Of a stretch of DNA of 64,000 nucleotides, positions 36,056 to 48,084 are shown piece after piece. The stretch is taken from assembly GCF_040939455.1 (NCBI RefSeq), contig NC_134124.1, positions 34,608,638 through 34,672,637 of the forward strand. The letters run 5' to 3'. Position 1 is the stretch's first letter, and every line of letters starts with the position of its first letter. Made by a program: the position numbers and the translations under genes. Below the pieces are notes generated by a model. The model had not been told where the DNA came from, ran no database searches, and saw only the letters and a program-made list of their open reading frames with translations. This DNA is from Microcebus murinus (taxonomy: Eukaryota; Chordata; Mammalia; Primates; Cheirogaleidae).

Positions 36056-36524
36056 GCCGCACTTGGTGTGAGCCACCCCTCCCTGCATGGCCCGCCACCC
36101 ACACACACGCTTGTGAGGACGGAATTCTCCCCTGTGCGCTTTAGAGACAATACAACTAACTGATCGTGGTCTGTTTCCATCTCATTCTCGCCCCAGAAAC
36201 ACTCCCTGGGGATATCATAGGTTGCCTGCCTTTCAAGCTGAATAATTCGTAATAACAACAAAATTAATAGTATAACTCGGTGTAGACAGTATTCACCGGT
36301 CCATCTCCCTCTTCCGCCCAACCAACAGCCCAGTTATAGACCCAAGCTCTCGCTGGAACAGTCCTCAGCAGGGACCTGGTATTTCCCTCCAAGAGGCCCA
36401 GGCCGGCCTCCGGCTCGCCTCAGCACATTGAACTTGGCCTCATCGCACAGTGCCCTAAATTCCTCTAAACCCTGGACCTTTTTCTGGTCTGAGCACTCTG
36501 TTCCATCTGTTTAAATGTCACAGG

Positions 36525-36705
36525 TGAAGCTACTAGGCACTGTGCTAGGCACTTTAGAGTATGTCATTTCATCCTCACTATAATCTTAAAATATCGTCTC
36601 TACTTTCCGGTTAGGGAGGCTCAGGTTCAGGACAATGAAAACCCTCGTCCATGAGCCTGCTGCCAGTTGGGCCCCAAAGCTCGTGCTCTTTCCTCTCTGC
36701 CATCT
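36525..36705 (-). mobile_element. MIR-type SINE (antisense)
   Basis: 'taggcactgtgctaggcact' and 'atgtcatttcatcctcacta' followed by a degraded core fit an antisense MIR. Confidence 0.6.
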
Positions 36706-38359
36706 GGTAGACAAGTGACCCCATGGCACGGTGTCAGTGGCGTTCTAAGAGCATCCCTCCTAACCCGCAGAGCTGGTGGGATTTGGAAGTCAGCTGGATC
36801 CGAAGATGGTGGTGAAGGGTGGAAGGAGCTTAGGTTGCACACATTGAGATCTCACTAGAACGCCAGGTTTGAGCTGTTCCTAAGGCATGTCCCCATGTCC
36901 CCACTACAGAGGAAGTCCTTAGTGTAACTTCCAGGTTCTCCCAGGCCAGCCGAGCAGTAACTTGCATACTCTGAGCAATAAAATCAAACAATTACTAGAG
37001 ACAGGGTGAGTAGATGATAATAAAATTGAAAGCAATGGAACAATTCCATTTACAGGATTCTACTCTCCAGGTTGCCTGGCATGCACTAAGAAGTTATTTA
37101 TGGTCTGTACTACAATCCTTCCACATGGCTACAACTAACCAATAAAAATTTTAAAACACTGAATTAGAATTTCAGTGCATTTGGTGTGTGTGGTCCATCA
37201 TTCTATCTTTGGGGAGGTAAACACTTTTAGATGGCCATATACTTAGTCATCCCACAAATGTTTACTGAGTGCCTACCAGGTGTTAGACCTGGCTTTGTGC
37301 AATGAACCAGCAGGAGCCCAGAGATCTTCTTGGAGCTTCAGAGACAAGCTCTTAGTGGTTTCCCCAGCTGGAAGACCAAACTGACCTTAGAACTTAATCC
37401 CAGCACAAAAGCAGGCAACTGGTCTGAACACTTACGACGTAATGTCAGAAACGGCTGCTGCCTCTTGCTCCTTCTTCCTCCCATCTTTTCAAACAGCTCC
37501 CTTTTTTTGGTCATTTTTCATCAACAAACATGTAATAAGTGACTACTGTGCGCTGGTCACTTTGCCACAGGGCATTTCACTTAATTTGTGCCTTTCCAGT
37601 GGAACCGCTTCAGTTCTTCAAACTTGGACGCAATGCTTCAACAGGTCACTAATAAAAATGCTTAAAATCACATTAGTTCAGAGATGGCAAACTGGTGCTC
37701 CAGAGATTTATTTTTTTTAAAAATTGCCAACGTTTATAAATTGGGTCCATATATAATCTAGATTTCCAGCTTTTCTTGAAAATTTAGACTTGGCATGACC
37801 GGGTCTGCATTCTTGCAAGGCAATAGATTGTCCAGAGCTGGGGCATGTATCCTCTAGGGGCTGAGCTGACAAAACCTCCACTTTTATACACAGGGAAGTA
37901 AAGATCCAAAAGGGGGTATTAACATGCAGCTAATTAGTAATAGGAATAGTAGCCAGATGGCCCAACTTCTTTTCTCCTTATTAACTGGAAAACAAATAGG
38001 CTGGAATGGTAAAGCACCACTCTAGTCTGTGATTATCCAAGTTCTACCAGATCTCTCTTGGAATCTCCTTAATTACAGATGCATTCGCAGCTTTGCATTT
38101 CTTGCAGTAACACCTCACCTACTAGTATTTACTGAACACCAGATGTGGGAGGGGAGGAGACAGGGCTGGGAAGGTTAAGAGCCAATCCAACACCTGAGCT
38201 CCTGTTCTCCCCACTATGCAACAACCTCTGCTGTTCATAATGATTAGTCCGACCAATCACTGACAATAGTTTATTTATTATGTTTAGCAAAGGCAGGGAC
38301 AGAAAGACCTGTGAAAAAGGATAGTCACTACAGGAAAAGGCAAGAAACAAACTAAAACT
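36706..38359. other. AT-rich flank downstream of FBXW11, no gene recognised
   Basis: This contains an L2/MIR-like fragment at about 37240-37350 ('aaatgtttactgagtgccta', 'ccaggtgttagacc') and possibly an old DNA transposon at about 37680-37800 ('ggcaaactggtgctccagag'). Nothing else was recognised. Confidence 0.5.
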
Positions 38360-38770
38360 CCACCCTGAAGGAACTGGCTAAATAAATTATGCTATAGCTT
38401 TATAACGAGAATGAGGTAGAATTGAAACTGACAAAACTGACATGGGATAATCTCCTAAACATTAGATAAAAAACCAAGTTGAAGCATGTATAGCATGCTA
38501 CCACTAACATTCAAGAAAGAAGGGTGTGTGCGTGTGTGGATGTGTTTGGGCTTTTTGGTGTATGTGCATACACACACACATACACATATACATTCTTCTA
38601 TACACAGACGATATCTGCTGAACGATATGCAAGAAACTGGCTAACAGTTTCTGGGGGACTGGAGGGTCAAGGGAGAAGAGGAGGAAGAGGGAGAATTATT
38701 CTGTTTTTGTGGCTTGTAAATTTTCTTAACATGTTTTCATCCAAAAAGTCCACGTCACCAATTTGGTTGA
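38360..38770 (+). mobile_element. L1M 3' fragment
   Basis: 'ggctaaataaattatgctat', 'gtatagcatgctaccactaa', 'gcaagaaactggctaacagt' and 'gaagagggagaattattctg' are L1M 3' UTR landmarks. A GT/CA-rich stretch lies inside. Confidence 0.75.
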
Positions 38771-39299
38771 CTAATGGGCCATATCTAGGTAACCAGAAAG
38801 CTCAGCTACTACTCAGAAAGACTTCTGAGTAGAATGGCGAAGATACTATTCCTCCTGCGTTGTGTGATGAAACTGTGACGAACTAAACGGTTCCATTTCC
38901 CGTGCCCAGGAGCCATGGTGAAGAGGGCTGCAAAACCACACCGCTCGCACCTCCACCCCCCTTCTTCAGGGTGGGATCCACTCCCACCTGGAATCCATTT
39001 TTGCCATTTAAGAGGCCATTTTCATATTTTGCGGTGACTTGGGAAGCAGTGACGTGTGGGAAGCAGATTTGCTGGAGAAGAGTTCTCAACTTGCCCCTAG
39101 CTCCTGAGGTTAAAGTTAGCTCTCAGCAAAAGCTCCAAGACGTGGAATTATATCATCGTTTACAAAGTTCTCACAAGCCAAAAACAGTTTGCTTTCAACC
39201 TTTTACAGAAGATTTTTTTAAATCTATAAACTTTAATTGAATGTCACTGAATTCCTAACAGCACATAATAGTTTTTTCGAAAAATTTCTTAACAGAACA

Positions 39300-41841
39300 T
39301 CAGAGTATTGCAACACTTTATTAAGAGTATTGGCTTTGAATTAGTAGCTGAAGTAACAATTGCATGAAGCCAGATTAGGTGTACTGCATAATATTCATAC
39401 TTGATTTATTGACATTACTTAGCAATTTATTGGACAAAGGTCAAACTTCTTGTTTTTTATTAAGCACATTCCACAGTACAAAGCTGTCATGAATAATATC
39501 TGTACAATTTAACAGTTTCAATAGCTGTTCAGACACAAATTTATTTCAAACAGATAATTGGCAAACATAATTAATTACAAGTTAGAATTAGACTATCCCA
39601 GTGCTTTAAAACATTAATATAGCAGTAATTTACAGTTGCTCAATTATGGTTAGCAAAATAAAGTCCAGAGTACAGCTGGGAATTACTATTATAATCCCAG
39701 AAAGTCAGAATTCCTTGGGTGCCAAAGTCCCCTGCTATAATTTAGTAGGCACAATTCAAAGGTTGTGTGCATATTCAAAGGCCATGATTTCCCAAGGAAC
39801 AAGAGGAACTTCTATATTAAACATGCAAAAACAACAACAGAAAATCCATTCATTCAGAAGAATTACTTCCTCCCCTTCCCCCTTCCCCCCTCCCCCGGGC
39901 CTCCCTAGCCAGTTTGATATGGAGGCTGTAAGATGAAGAGTGGTCAAAGTTCAATCACTTCCACAACCACTGTCAAGCTTACAACATCACCTTATGAATG
40001 GAGGCTTATTTTTTACACTTTGAGACTCGTTCTCCCAGAAACAGAAATTAATTTAGTAATGTGGGAGGGAAAGATGTATTTTTTTTTAAAAAAGAAAAAC
40101 TAAAAAGCAAAGCCAACTCAACAAATAAATCACACACACACACATTGATCCCCACACCGTTCTCAACGCAAATCAGAGCCCAGGGACTTTCCCTTTAGTA
40201 GTATAGAGTGTGCTTCCACGGGAAGAGGTTTAATTTACAGGAGGTTATTTTTATTGGTCCTTTAAAATGTTACTGACATTCTTTGATCTTTGGAAACAAT
40301 GGCAAGGGGCAAATCAAAACCTAATATTGAACAAGGGAACAGGATGCCAACCAGATGCCAACGTCCTTTCCATGCAGTCAGTGCACCAGCGCCATTCACA
40401 CACTGGGCTGCAGAGCACGGGGGAGCTCTGAGGACCTGCCAGGGCCACAGCACAGGTGACACCAGAGATGGCTGGGGTGGGATTCACGGGCTTGAGGCTT
40501 TGACCACTAAGGAGTGCCTTCCCCTCAACATGGGCCTCTGAACCAGCCTGACCTGCTCTGCAGGCTCCAACATACAAGCAGGCCCTGCCAACACCTCGGC
40601 AAGGCCAAGATGCATGAATTCTAGAGCCAGGAAACCCAGTCAATGGGGCCTTCCTGTTCTTCCCTTCCAGGGCTACAAATGAACAGAATAATGATTTTTG
40701 ACAGTGAAGCCAAATAATTACTATGGGAGGTGACCACTAGTGCTCAGGAGTACTTATGAAGAAAAGAACAACAACAACAAAAATGTTTAAGGTACTTCTC
40801 TATTGTATGTACTGCACAACAAATAAAACATTTTGTGTTAAACTTTAGAAATTACATTTTAATACAAGATTCCCATTAAAAACACACACACCACACACAC
40901 ACAATGACAATGACAAAATAAAAACACCGTATGAATACTGCAGGAAGGGTTCTAGGTAATCCACATCAACCCTGGTATCAGGTTCTTGAGCCCAGCCCAT
41001 GGCTAAGTGCGAACACACTCTGTATTAGTGTCTCAGGCACAGGGGCCCTGACTCCAGCAACCTTGAGGTTAAACTGTTATGTACATTATATCTACATGCG
41101 GATACAGTGTTTTAAATTAGGAGGCAAGCACACATATAAAGGTGTTACTCTACCAAATATCAAGAGATGGCTGGGGGACAGAGAACAGTTAATAAATGAA
41201 AAAAGCTATATTACCTGTTGGGAGATAATATAACTGGCTTATAGTTCTTTAAATTAAAAGAAATCGGTACAGAAAGAAAGTATAATCCAAAAAATATTAC
41301 TAAAACGATCCAGAGAGATGTTTCCATTGTCCAACATGTTCCTAATACGACAAGTCAGAATTAATAATGACTTGGACGGTCAGAAGGAGAATGCTAACTT
41401 CTGGAAAAAAAAGCCCTGGACATTCTGGGTAGGTGTTTGGCACCCAAAATTTCACTGAAGAAGAATGCTGTTTCTTAATATCAGACCAAAGTGCAAAGCA
41501 ATATAAATTAGAGGCCAAGTCTTCTCTTGCCGGTCGATTTACTTCTGTAAAACAGACTGTATGTTCCTTTTATATGAACAATTTATATTTGAAGCATTAT
41601 ATTTTTTTCACTGATGAGGGGAGGAAATGGGCTTCTGTTCTACTTGAGTCGGTGAAGCTACGGTACCCTTCTCAAAGTAGAGCCGGAATCAGAGGTGAGA
41701 AATGTCGGTACTTGAAGAGTTAGGCTGCTTTGCATCTACCCAGATGCGTCTAGAACCAATTCCAGCTTCGTGACTCAGCTGTGAATGAACTCCCTTAGGC
41801 ATTTGGTAGCCATGTAGCCAGTAGTTCAAGACTAGAAAACC
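39300..41841 (-). other. FBXW11: FBXW11 terminal exon, 3' UTR only
   Basis: The acceptor is read on the minus strand as a pyrimidine-rich tract ending tttttccag at 41842, and the exon then opens GGTTTTCTAG. No coding potential continues from the upstream exon. About 2.5 kb of repeat-poor, AT-rich sequence follows, with short CA tracts (about 40128-40145 and 40881-40903), several AATAAA-type hexamers and no interspersed repeat that I recognise. That is how a long mammalian 3' UTR looks next to intron and flank packed with repeats. The 3' end is placed near 39300 from an AATAAA at 39322-39317. Upstream hexamers near 39409, 39432, 39460 and 40254 could give shorter forms. The acceptor call is firm by sequence; the end is inferred. 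Confidence 0.72.
39317..39322 (-). promoter_or_regulatory. FBXW11: candidate FBXW11 poly(A) signal AATAAA
   Basis: The hexamer AATAAA is read on the minus strand, followed within 25 nt by GTGTTGCA and then a T/G-rich stretch (TGATGTTCTGTT) that could serve as the downstream element. It is the last good hexamer before sequence stops resembling a 3' UTR. Other AATAAA hexamers lie upstream, so alternative polyadenylation is possible. Confidence 0.55.
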
Positions 41842-41999
41842 CTGGAAAAACAAACACGAAGGGGTATGGATGGATATTCTGGTTAGACAAAGATATATAT
41901 ATACCACACCCCATCCCCTTTCACACATATACATATGGACTGCTAACGGATTACTACTTCTCAAATATTTAGCATTAAAAATAGAAGCTGCAAGTTGTT

Positions 42000-42190
42000 T
42001 TGAGTGTACTATATACCAGGCATCATATTTATTTAAAATTCTCAACAACCCTATGAGGTAGAAACTAGTATGATACCTACTTCACAAACAAGAGAACTAA
42101 GGATCAGCAAGGTTATGTGTTTGCTTCCAAGAGTTAGCCATTAAGTGGCAGGGGATTCAAAAGATGTCTGACCCTATAAACTGTCATCTT
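42000..42190 (-). mobile_element. MIR SINE (antisense)
   Basis: 'ccctatgaggtagaaactag', 'acaagagaactaaggatcag' and 'ccattaagtggcaggggatt' are an antisense MIR. It lies 160 bp upstream of the FBXW11 terminal-exon acceptor. Confidence 0.7.
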
Positions 42191-42984
42191 TCAGTGCTGC
42201 TGCTAAAAGTGTGCAACATAACAAAATATGCCTAATATTAGATTTTATATTTAGCACAATCTTTCATGACATGCTGGACCTACAAGGGACTGCCTCATAT
42301 CCTAAAGAGAAGAGCCCTCCTCTATTACTGTGAAACAAAAATATGTAAAAATTATCCCTTCTAAATAGAATGCTAGTAATCAGAAATTACTTCTTTTTCA
42401 AATAAATCACTTATAAAAGGACAACACAGTGAAGGAGAAAAGACCACTGAATGTTCCACATTTTTTTTTAATCATGGCTTAAGTCAGAAACACATTTTAA
42501 TCACAATTTCCACATTTATCTGTGTATGTAAATATATACACACACACATACACACACACCTAAAACAGAATATTCATGAGAATACTTACCATTACTATGT
42601 ATAATGCAGGTTGAAATTTTCTATTCTAAATCAAAACAAAGTCAAAACCCACTCCAATTATGTCACAGTTACTGATGGGTCACCACAACCTTTTCCAAAC
42701 ACTACACTAAACTATTGGCCAAGAAAGTCTAAAGTCACCTTAGGTCTAAAATTCTATGTCCCACACTGCCCCCCCACCAAAAAAAAGGAAAGACTTTTTA
42801 AAGCTTATACACGTTTTTTCAGGCAAATTTTCCAAAAGGTTGTCAATTTTCATAAAGATCAAGAATTCTAGTAAGCCTTCTCAATGAATTTAAGAAAGAT
42901 TAAATTTCATTTACCATTGTTTTCCCACTAAGGATATTTGGGAGTACCTAAATTATTTTGAAAGTATTAACACCCAGAGATGAG

Positions 42985-43503
42985 AAGGGGGCACTCTCAA
43001 ATGCTGCTGGTGGGAATATAAACTGATTTAACTCTTCTGGAGGGCAGCGTGACCCTATGTATCCAGTCTTTAAACGTGGTACCTTTTAACCCAGACACTC
43101 CAGACATTTCCAGAATCCTATCCAAAGGTAATAAACTGTTGGGCAAAGATTAAGCTTGAAGAATGATCATAGCACTGTTCTTTTTAATAGCTAAAAGCTG
43201 GAGGGTGGGAAACATAAATATCTACCAACAGGGCATATCCAAACAATTGAATGACGATTTGGAATGATAATTTAGACAAATACTGACATTACTGACATGT
43301 AACAATTTCATAATAAAGATGAAAAAAGCATTTAAAACCATGCATGGTTATAAACTATAATTTCAGAAAGCCTGAAAGGATATATACAAAGAAATTAATA
43401 GTGGTGAACCATGAATAGGAGTTTATTTTCTTCTTTTGGCTTACCTACTTTTTAAAATTTCCTCATAATGATTTTACATTGTTTTGTAATAAGAAAAAAA
43501 TAA
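42985..43503 (+). mobile_element. L1M 3' end
   Basis: 'ggtgggaatataaactgatt', 'ccttttaacccagacactcc', 'gcactgttctttttaatagc' and the terminal 'tttgtaataagaaaaaaata' are in L1M 3' order. Confidence 0.75.
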
Positions 43504-44390
43504 ATTTTCAGTTACTATATATACATACAGCTCTTAGGAGTTAGTAATTTTTTAAAAAAATGACTCTGCAAATAAATCTATTGCTACATTTCCTGACACA
43601 GAGACACTCTAACTTGATATTTTAGGGGTGACTATTTTACTGCAAGGTTAAATCATCATTAGGGTAATGTTTCTTATTATGCATAAATCTCATAGTATCA
43701 CATGGTAATAATTTTTTTAATGTAACAATAAATGAAAAGAATTTGGAAAATAGCAATAAAATCTATAAAGTTAACTGCCAAGGTTGTCAAAAGTAATTCA
43801 CTTTGAAGAGACAAACACATTTGGGGTTTCATTCCTTGTGCTGGGATATAGGGAACCACTACCTTAAAAAACAGATAAGATTTTTCCACTGACTTATACT
43901 TGTGGATTATAACAAGGCAGTTGTTCTTAGGTTGCCAAAAAAGGGGGTAGGAAGAGGGCCTGGAAGAAGTAACACAAGTTTCCTTTCTACCATAGCCCAT
44001 GAGAAACAGCACTGATGACCACTGCTTCATCTCTCAACCAAAGGAATCTTGTTTCAGGGTACTTTTAGGAAATAAATAGAAGTTGTTGATTCATCTATTA
44101 AAAATATCACCAAAAAAACACCATAATATGAATGCCTTGGATTTTACCATGTGCCTATTTAAACAGAGTGTAAAGACAGAAACATATACCAAAAATACAA
44201 AAGAAGTAATTTAAATTGTTCCATGATATACCTATTCCCTGAGTTTATTCATTCCAGAAGTCCAGCTCTAGCTACGGTTGTCCATATTCTATTTTATGTG
44301 CTTCTCTTATGTGGAAAATAAAAGCAGGGGCAAGATGCAGCTGCATAGAGGAAAATGTATAGCTTTAAAAGTTCCCATTAAGAAAAGAAA

Positions 44391-45400
44391 AAGTTAAGAA
44401 TGGAATAAATTTAACAAAAGATGTATAAGACTTCTACATGAAAACTTGTAAAACACTGCTAAAGAAGACCTAAATGAGAGAGATATACTATGTTTATAGA
44501 TTGGAAGACTTAACATTTGTTAAGATGAAATTCTCCCCAAAATGATCTTGATTCAATGCAGTCCTAATCATAATCCTAGTAACCATCTTCTTAGAACTCG
44601 ACAATCTAATTAAAAAATGAATATGAAAACCTAAAGGACCTAGAATTGTCAAAATAATTTTTAAAAAGAAAAAGTTGGAACATTTATTATAAAGGCAGCG
44701 CGGCATCAGTAAAAAACAGCCACATAAATCGTGGAATTGAATGGAGTCCAGAAGTAGACCTACATATAAGTGATCAGTTAATTTTTTTGACAAAGGTGCT
44801 AAAGCAATTCAAGGACAAGAAGAAAATCTTTTAATCAAATGTGCTGGGACAACAAAATAGCTGTATAAAAAAGAAGAACAATGGCATTCTTATCTTACAC
44901 CATACATAAAAATTACTCTAAATGAATCAAAGACCTAAATGTACAAGCTAAAAATATAAAACTTCTAAAACTCTAACTGGTCCCAATACAGTAGTTACCA
45001 GCCACATGTGGCTAAGTTAAGCTTAAATAAAATATAATTAAATATAATTCAAAATTCAGGTCCAAAATGGCACTGACTGCATTTCAGGAGCTCAATAGCC
45101 ACATGTGGCTAGTGACTACTACAGCGAATAGACAGTGGACAGTGCAGCTCTAGAAAATACAAACTAATCTAGTGACAGAAGGCAGGTCCGTGTTGCCAAG
45201 GCTGGGGCAGGAGCAGGCTCTGATTACAAAGGGACATAAGAGAACTTTTGGAGCAAAAAAAATGTTCTTTTCTTGATTATAAAGGTGGCTACAAGTACAT
45301 ACATTTTGAAACTTTATACTTTATGAATATACTTTAAAAAATTATCAAATAGTACAAATCATCCCTCAACAATAAAATTAATTAAAAAACAACAACAGGG
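44391..45400 (+). mobile_element. L1M ORF2 end and 3' UTR, interrupted by a hAT element
   Basis: 44480-44980 follows ORF2 C-terminal sequence ('tcaatgcagtcctaatcata', 'gtgctgggacaacaaaatag'). After the insert, 45165-45400 is 3' UTR ('aactaatctagtgacagaag'). Stops throughout; dead. Confidence 0.7.
44985..45166. mobile_element. hAT/MER-type element inside L1M
   Basis: Two copies of agccacatgtggct in a 180-bp AT-rich piece ('agctcaatagccacatgtgg', 'tagtgactactacagcg') are typical of an abundant non-autonomous hAT family that I cannot name with certainty. Confidence 0.55.
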
Positions 45401-45456
45401 GCACAGCAAAGGTGAAGGGGGCAGGGCAGAGGGAGATAAATAGATCTAGGTACCTC

Positions 45457-45512
45457 TCTATGCAGGGAATATATCTAGTATCTGTCTATGCAGGGAATAT
45501 ATCTAGTATCTG
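45457..45512 (+). repeat. 28-bp tandem duplication
   Basis: The unit tctatgcagggaatatatct... occurs twice perfectly (45457-45484, 45485-45512), followed by a partial third copy. Confidence 0.9.
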
Positions 45513-45659
45513 TCTATGCCAGTTAAGATCACTTTTTCCATTTTTTACTTATTATTATATTTGCTGAAGGCAACTGCATGAATACATTGTAGTTTGACAC
45601 ACATTTATTGCCTTATGGGCAAATTCTTGTGTGGCCTAGCACAAAGGACACAAATACAT

Positions 45660-45810
45660 TATGTTGGCCCTGGGTGCCACTCACCCAACAAACAACAATG
45701 AGTGTTTGTAATACTCTGGGCCCTGAACCAGACACCGTCGCTCCATGATAAAGAAGCTCCTCAGCCTTGTGAGGGAGACAGGCCTACAGACCATATCAAT
45801 ACAAATAATA
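45660..45810 (+). mobile_element. L2/MIR-like fragment
   Basis: 'gagtgtttgtaatactctgg', 'gccctgaaccagacaccg' and 'cagccttgtgagggagacag' resemble an old LINE 3' part. Confidence 0.4.
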
Positions 45811-46539
45811 AACTAAGCCAGGGGAAGGAAAGGGGTAGGCGTAGGGAGTCCACACAGCCCTAATAACAAAGGCAAGGGGAGAGAAGTGGTAGAGGTTTGC
45901 ACTACTGAAGTGTGATTAAGGAAATTAAACACATTTCAGTCTGGTTGAAGCAATGGATTTTGGGGAGGGAGAGGAAGAGCTAAAATAACTCCAGCTGGTA
46001 GCAGGACAGAGAACAGGCTAGGGAAGGAAAGGGAAAGATCGTGGGTAGAGAGCCAATTTTCACTTGGGTCCATTCCTCCTTCCTTGTATTTTCCTTAGGC
46101 AGTTTAGGTCAGGTGGGGGTCTGTTGGAGCAATCATTCAAGAGATCTTTGCCTTCATCCTTTGTCCTATAATGTCTATTTTAAGACTCCATTTAATAAAT
46201 ATAGTAATTCTGCCATGTGGATTTTTCAACTGACTTATGAAGAATCTATCCAGAGGAAGCAGCAGGGGAAAAGGATACTATACTGAGACAACCCGAACAC
46301 ACTCAAGACCAGCAACAGCACACAGGTAAGTGGCTTACAGGTCACTGCTGCTTGCTTCCCAAACCCATGGTGAACACTGCCAACCCCAACCAGTCCTATG
46401 GGTCCACAGAGTCCATCCCAAAGGCAGCATTCCCACCACTCACTACTGATCAAACGGAGCTGGCATGAAGAAAACACTTATTTGCCATTCCTGATGCAGA
46501 CCCTTGGCTTACCACTAATAGACAGAGCAGGGCCAAGAC

Positions 46540-46889
46540 CAGAGGTCAGCAAACTTTCTCTCAAAGGGCCATATGGTAAATATTTTAGATGTTACAGGCC
46601 ATAAGTCTCTGTCTCAACTACTCAACTCTGACACAAAAGCACAACAACAGCCACAGACAATACGTAAATGAATACGCAACAGCTGTATTCCAACGGAACT
46701 TTATTTAAAGACACTGGAATTTAAATTTCATATTATTTTTACATGTCATTAAAAAAAACTATTCTTCTTTTAATTTTTTTAAAGCATTTAAAATGTGAAA
46801 ACTATTCTTAGCCTGTGGTGATACGGGGAAAAAAAAAAAATCTGGCAGTGGGTCAACTTTGGCCCCTGGATACAGTTCGTTGATCCCTG
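46540..46889 (+). mobile_element. hAT-Charlie-type DNA transposon, complete ends
   Basis: The terminal inverted repeats are cagaggtcagcaaact (46540-46555) and, at the other end, agttcgttgatccctg (46874-46889). The inside contains 'agggccatatggtaaatatt' and 'gtctctgtctcaactactca'. Non-autonomous, no transposase. Confidence 0.75.
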
Positions 46890-47578
46890 AGTAAGATAAA
46901 CTTCCTGGAAGAGATCTAAATACTGGATCTTAGAATCTTGATGGAGGATCTGAAAAGATGGTAACTTGGTGAGCAGGTACCAGGTGTTCCCTCTCATCCC
47001 ATCAAAAAAATTCCCAGTTCTATACATGGACTTTCTTTATACTTCTAATATTCAATGAATAGGAAAATATATAATGTTTAAAAGCCACTAATAATTAAGT
47101 AATGCTTTTAAATAAATATGAATTTATTAATAACAATAGTCTTTATATACATATATTCATAGTAGTACAAATAGATGCAAGCATATTTATTCGATCTACA
47201 AAGTTAAATGTGCATAAAATTCACTGGTCCACAGCAAAATGCTGAGAGTTGTCAATACTGTTCTATATGGTCATCAGTTCCTAGGATACAGCCAAGTAAG
47301 GCTTCTCATTTTCCAAACTGGACATCCTTAATCATCAAAACATTCCATCAGCAATGATTATAACGGCTCTAAGTCTTCCTGTAACCAGAGCCAAGGCTTT
47401 GCTTTTCAGGGTATCTATTGTCCTTCATGGATGAAGAATGGGTTTTAGGGGCTCTATCAACAGATAGTCCTCTTTGATTCGGCCTTGAGGGAATGGTGGT
47501 AGTGGGGAGTAGAGGGATTTTGTTGATGATGATTTAAACAAAATAACAAAAAAACAAAATATAGAACTAAAGGACAGG

Positions 47579-47708
47579 CAACCTGAATAAAAGCAAGACC
47601 CGATCTCTACTAAAAGTAGAAAAACCTGCAGATTTGTTTGTTCCTTGCCTAACAGAAAAATAAATAAATAAATAAAAAGAAATAAAATTAAAAAAAAAAA
47701 AAAAAAAA
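47579..47708 (+). mobile_element. short retroposed insert, partly Alu-like
   Basis: A perfect 16-bp direct repeat, agaactaaaggacagg (47563-47578, 47709-47724), flanks 130 bp. The first part ('gcaagacccgatctctacta') resembles the Alu left-arm end. It then changes to 'cctgcagatttgtttgttcc' and a taaa-rich A tail. The duplication shows a LINE-mediated insertion; the body is chimeric or rearranged. Confidence 0.75.
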
Positions 47709-48059
47709 AGAACTAAAGGACAGGAAAGAAAAAGGAGATTCTTACACCTCAAAATAAAATTCGAGGGACTTTACTGGTGTTAAATTGATATGACCTGGAA
47801 AACTATTTAGGAAAATAGTTTTTAAAAACAGGAACCATAGTCATCATCTGTCGGTATGAAAACCTACACCCTATGCAGGATTCCAATTTAGATCTTGTTT
47901 TGATATGACTATAAAGATCTAGCCTTATAATAGAACTGTTCAAAAATTTACACATCTAACAGAGACCTTGGTTCACATCACCAAGGAACCCAAATCATAA
48001 AATTTCCCCTAAAGAAAGGTGAATTCAATCAGCAAAATTAGAAGTAGAGAGGGACTCAC

Positions 48060-48084
48060 CTGAAACGGGTAAAAGTGCAGACTG
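48060..48084 (-). other. FBXW11: FBXW11 3' UTR, part in the penultimate exon
   Basis: This is the 25 nt between the TAA and the splice donor (CAG|GTGAGT). It is too short to expose the stop codon to exon-junction-dependent decay, which usually needs more than about 50-55 nt. Confidence 0.85.

Larger units (their letters stand above)
41842..48059 (-). other. FBXW11: FBXW11 last intron (within the 3' UTR)
   Basis: This 6.2-kb intron lies between the donor GTGAGT (48059) and the acceptor at 41842. It holds a MIR just upstream of the acceptor, a CA-rich tract near 42534-42560, L1M 3' ends at 42985-43503 and 44391-45400, a 28-bp tandem duplication at 45457-45512, a hAT element at 46540-46889 and a short retroposed insert at 47579-47708. 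I recognise nothing in 42191-42984, 43504-44390, 45810-46539 or 46890-47562. A 110-residue minus-strand frame at 43698-44030 has no recognisable features and is taken as chance. Confidence 0.8.

Noticed and set aside
41689..42048. 119-codon minus-strand frame over the FBXW11 terminal-exon acceptor
   Set aside because: It starts in intron sequence and crosses the splice site. The upstream coding exon already ends with TAA, so this is UTR/intron read-through.
45001..45115. Paired agccacatgtggct palindromes as a regulatory operator
   Set aside because: They belong to a common non-autonomous hAT/MER repeat.
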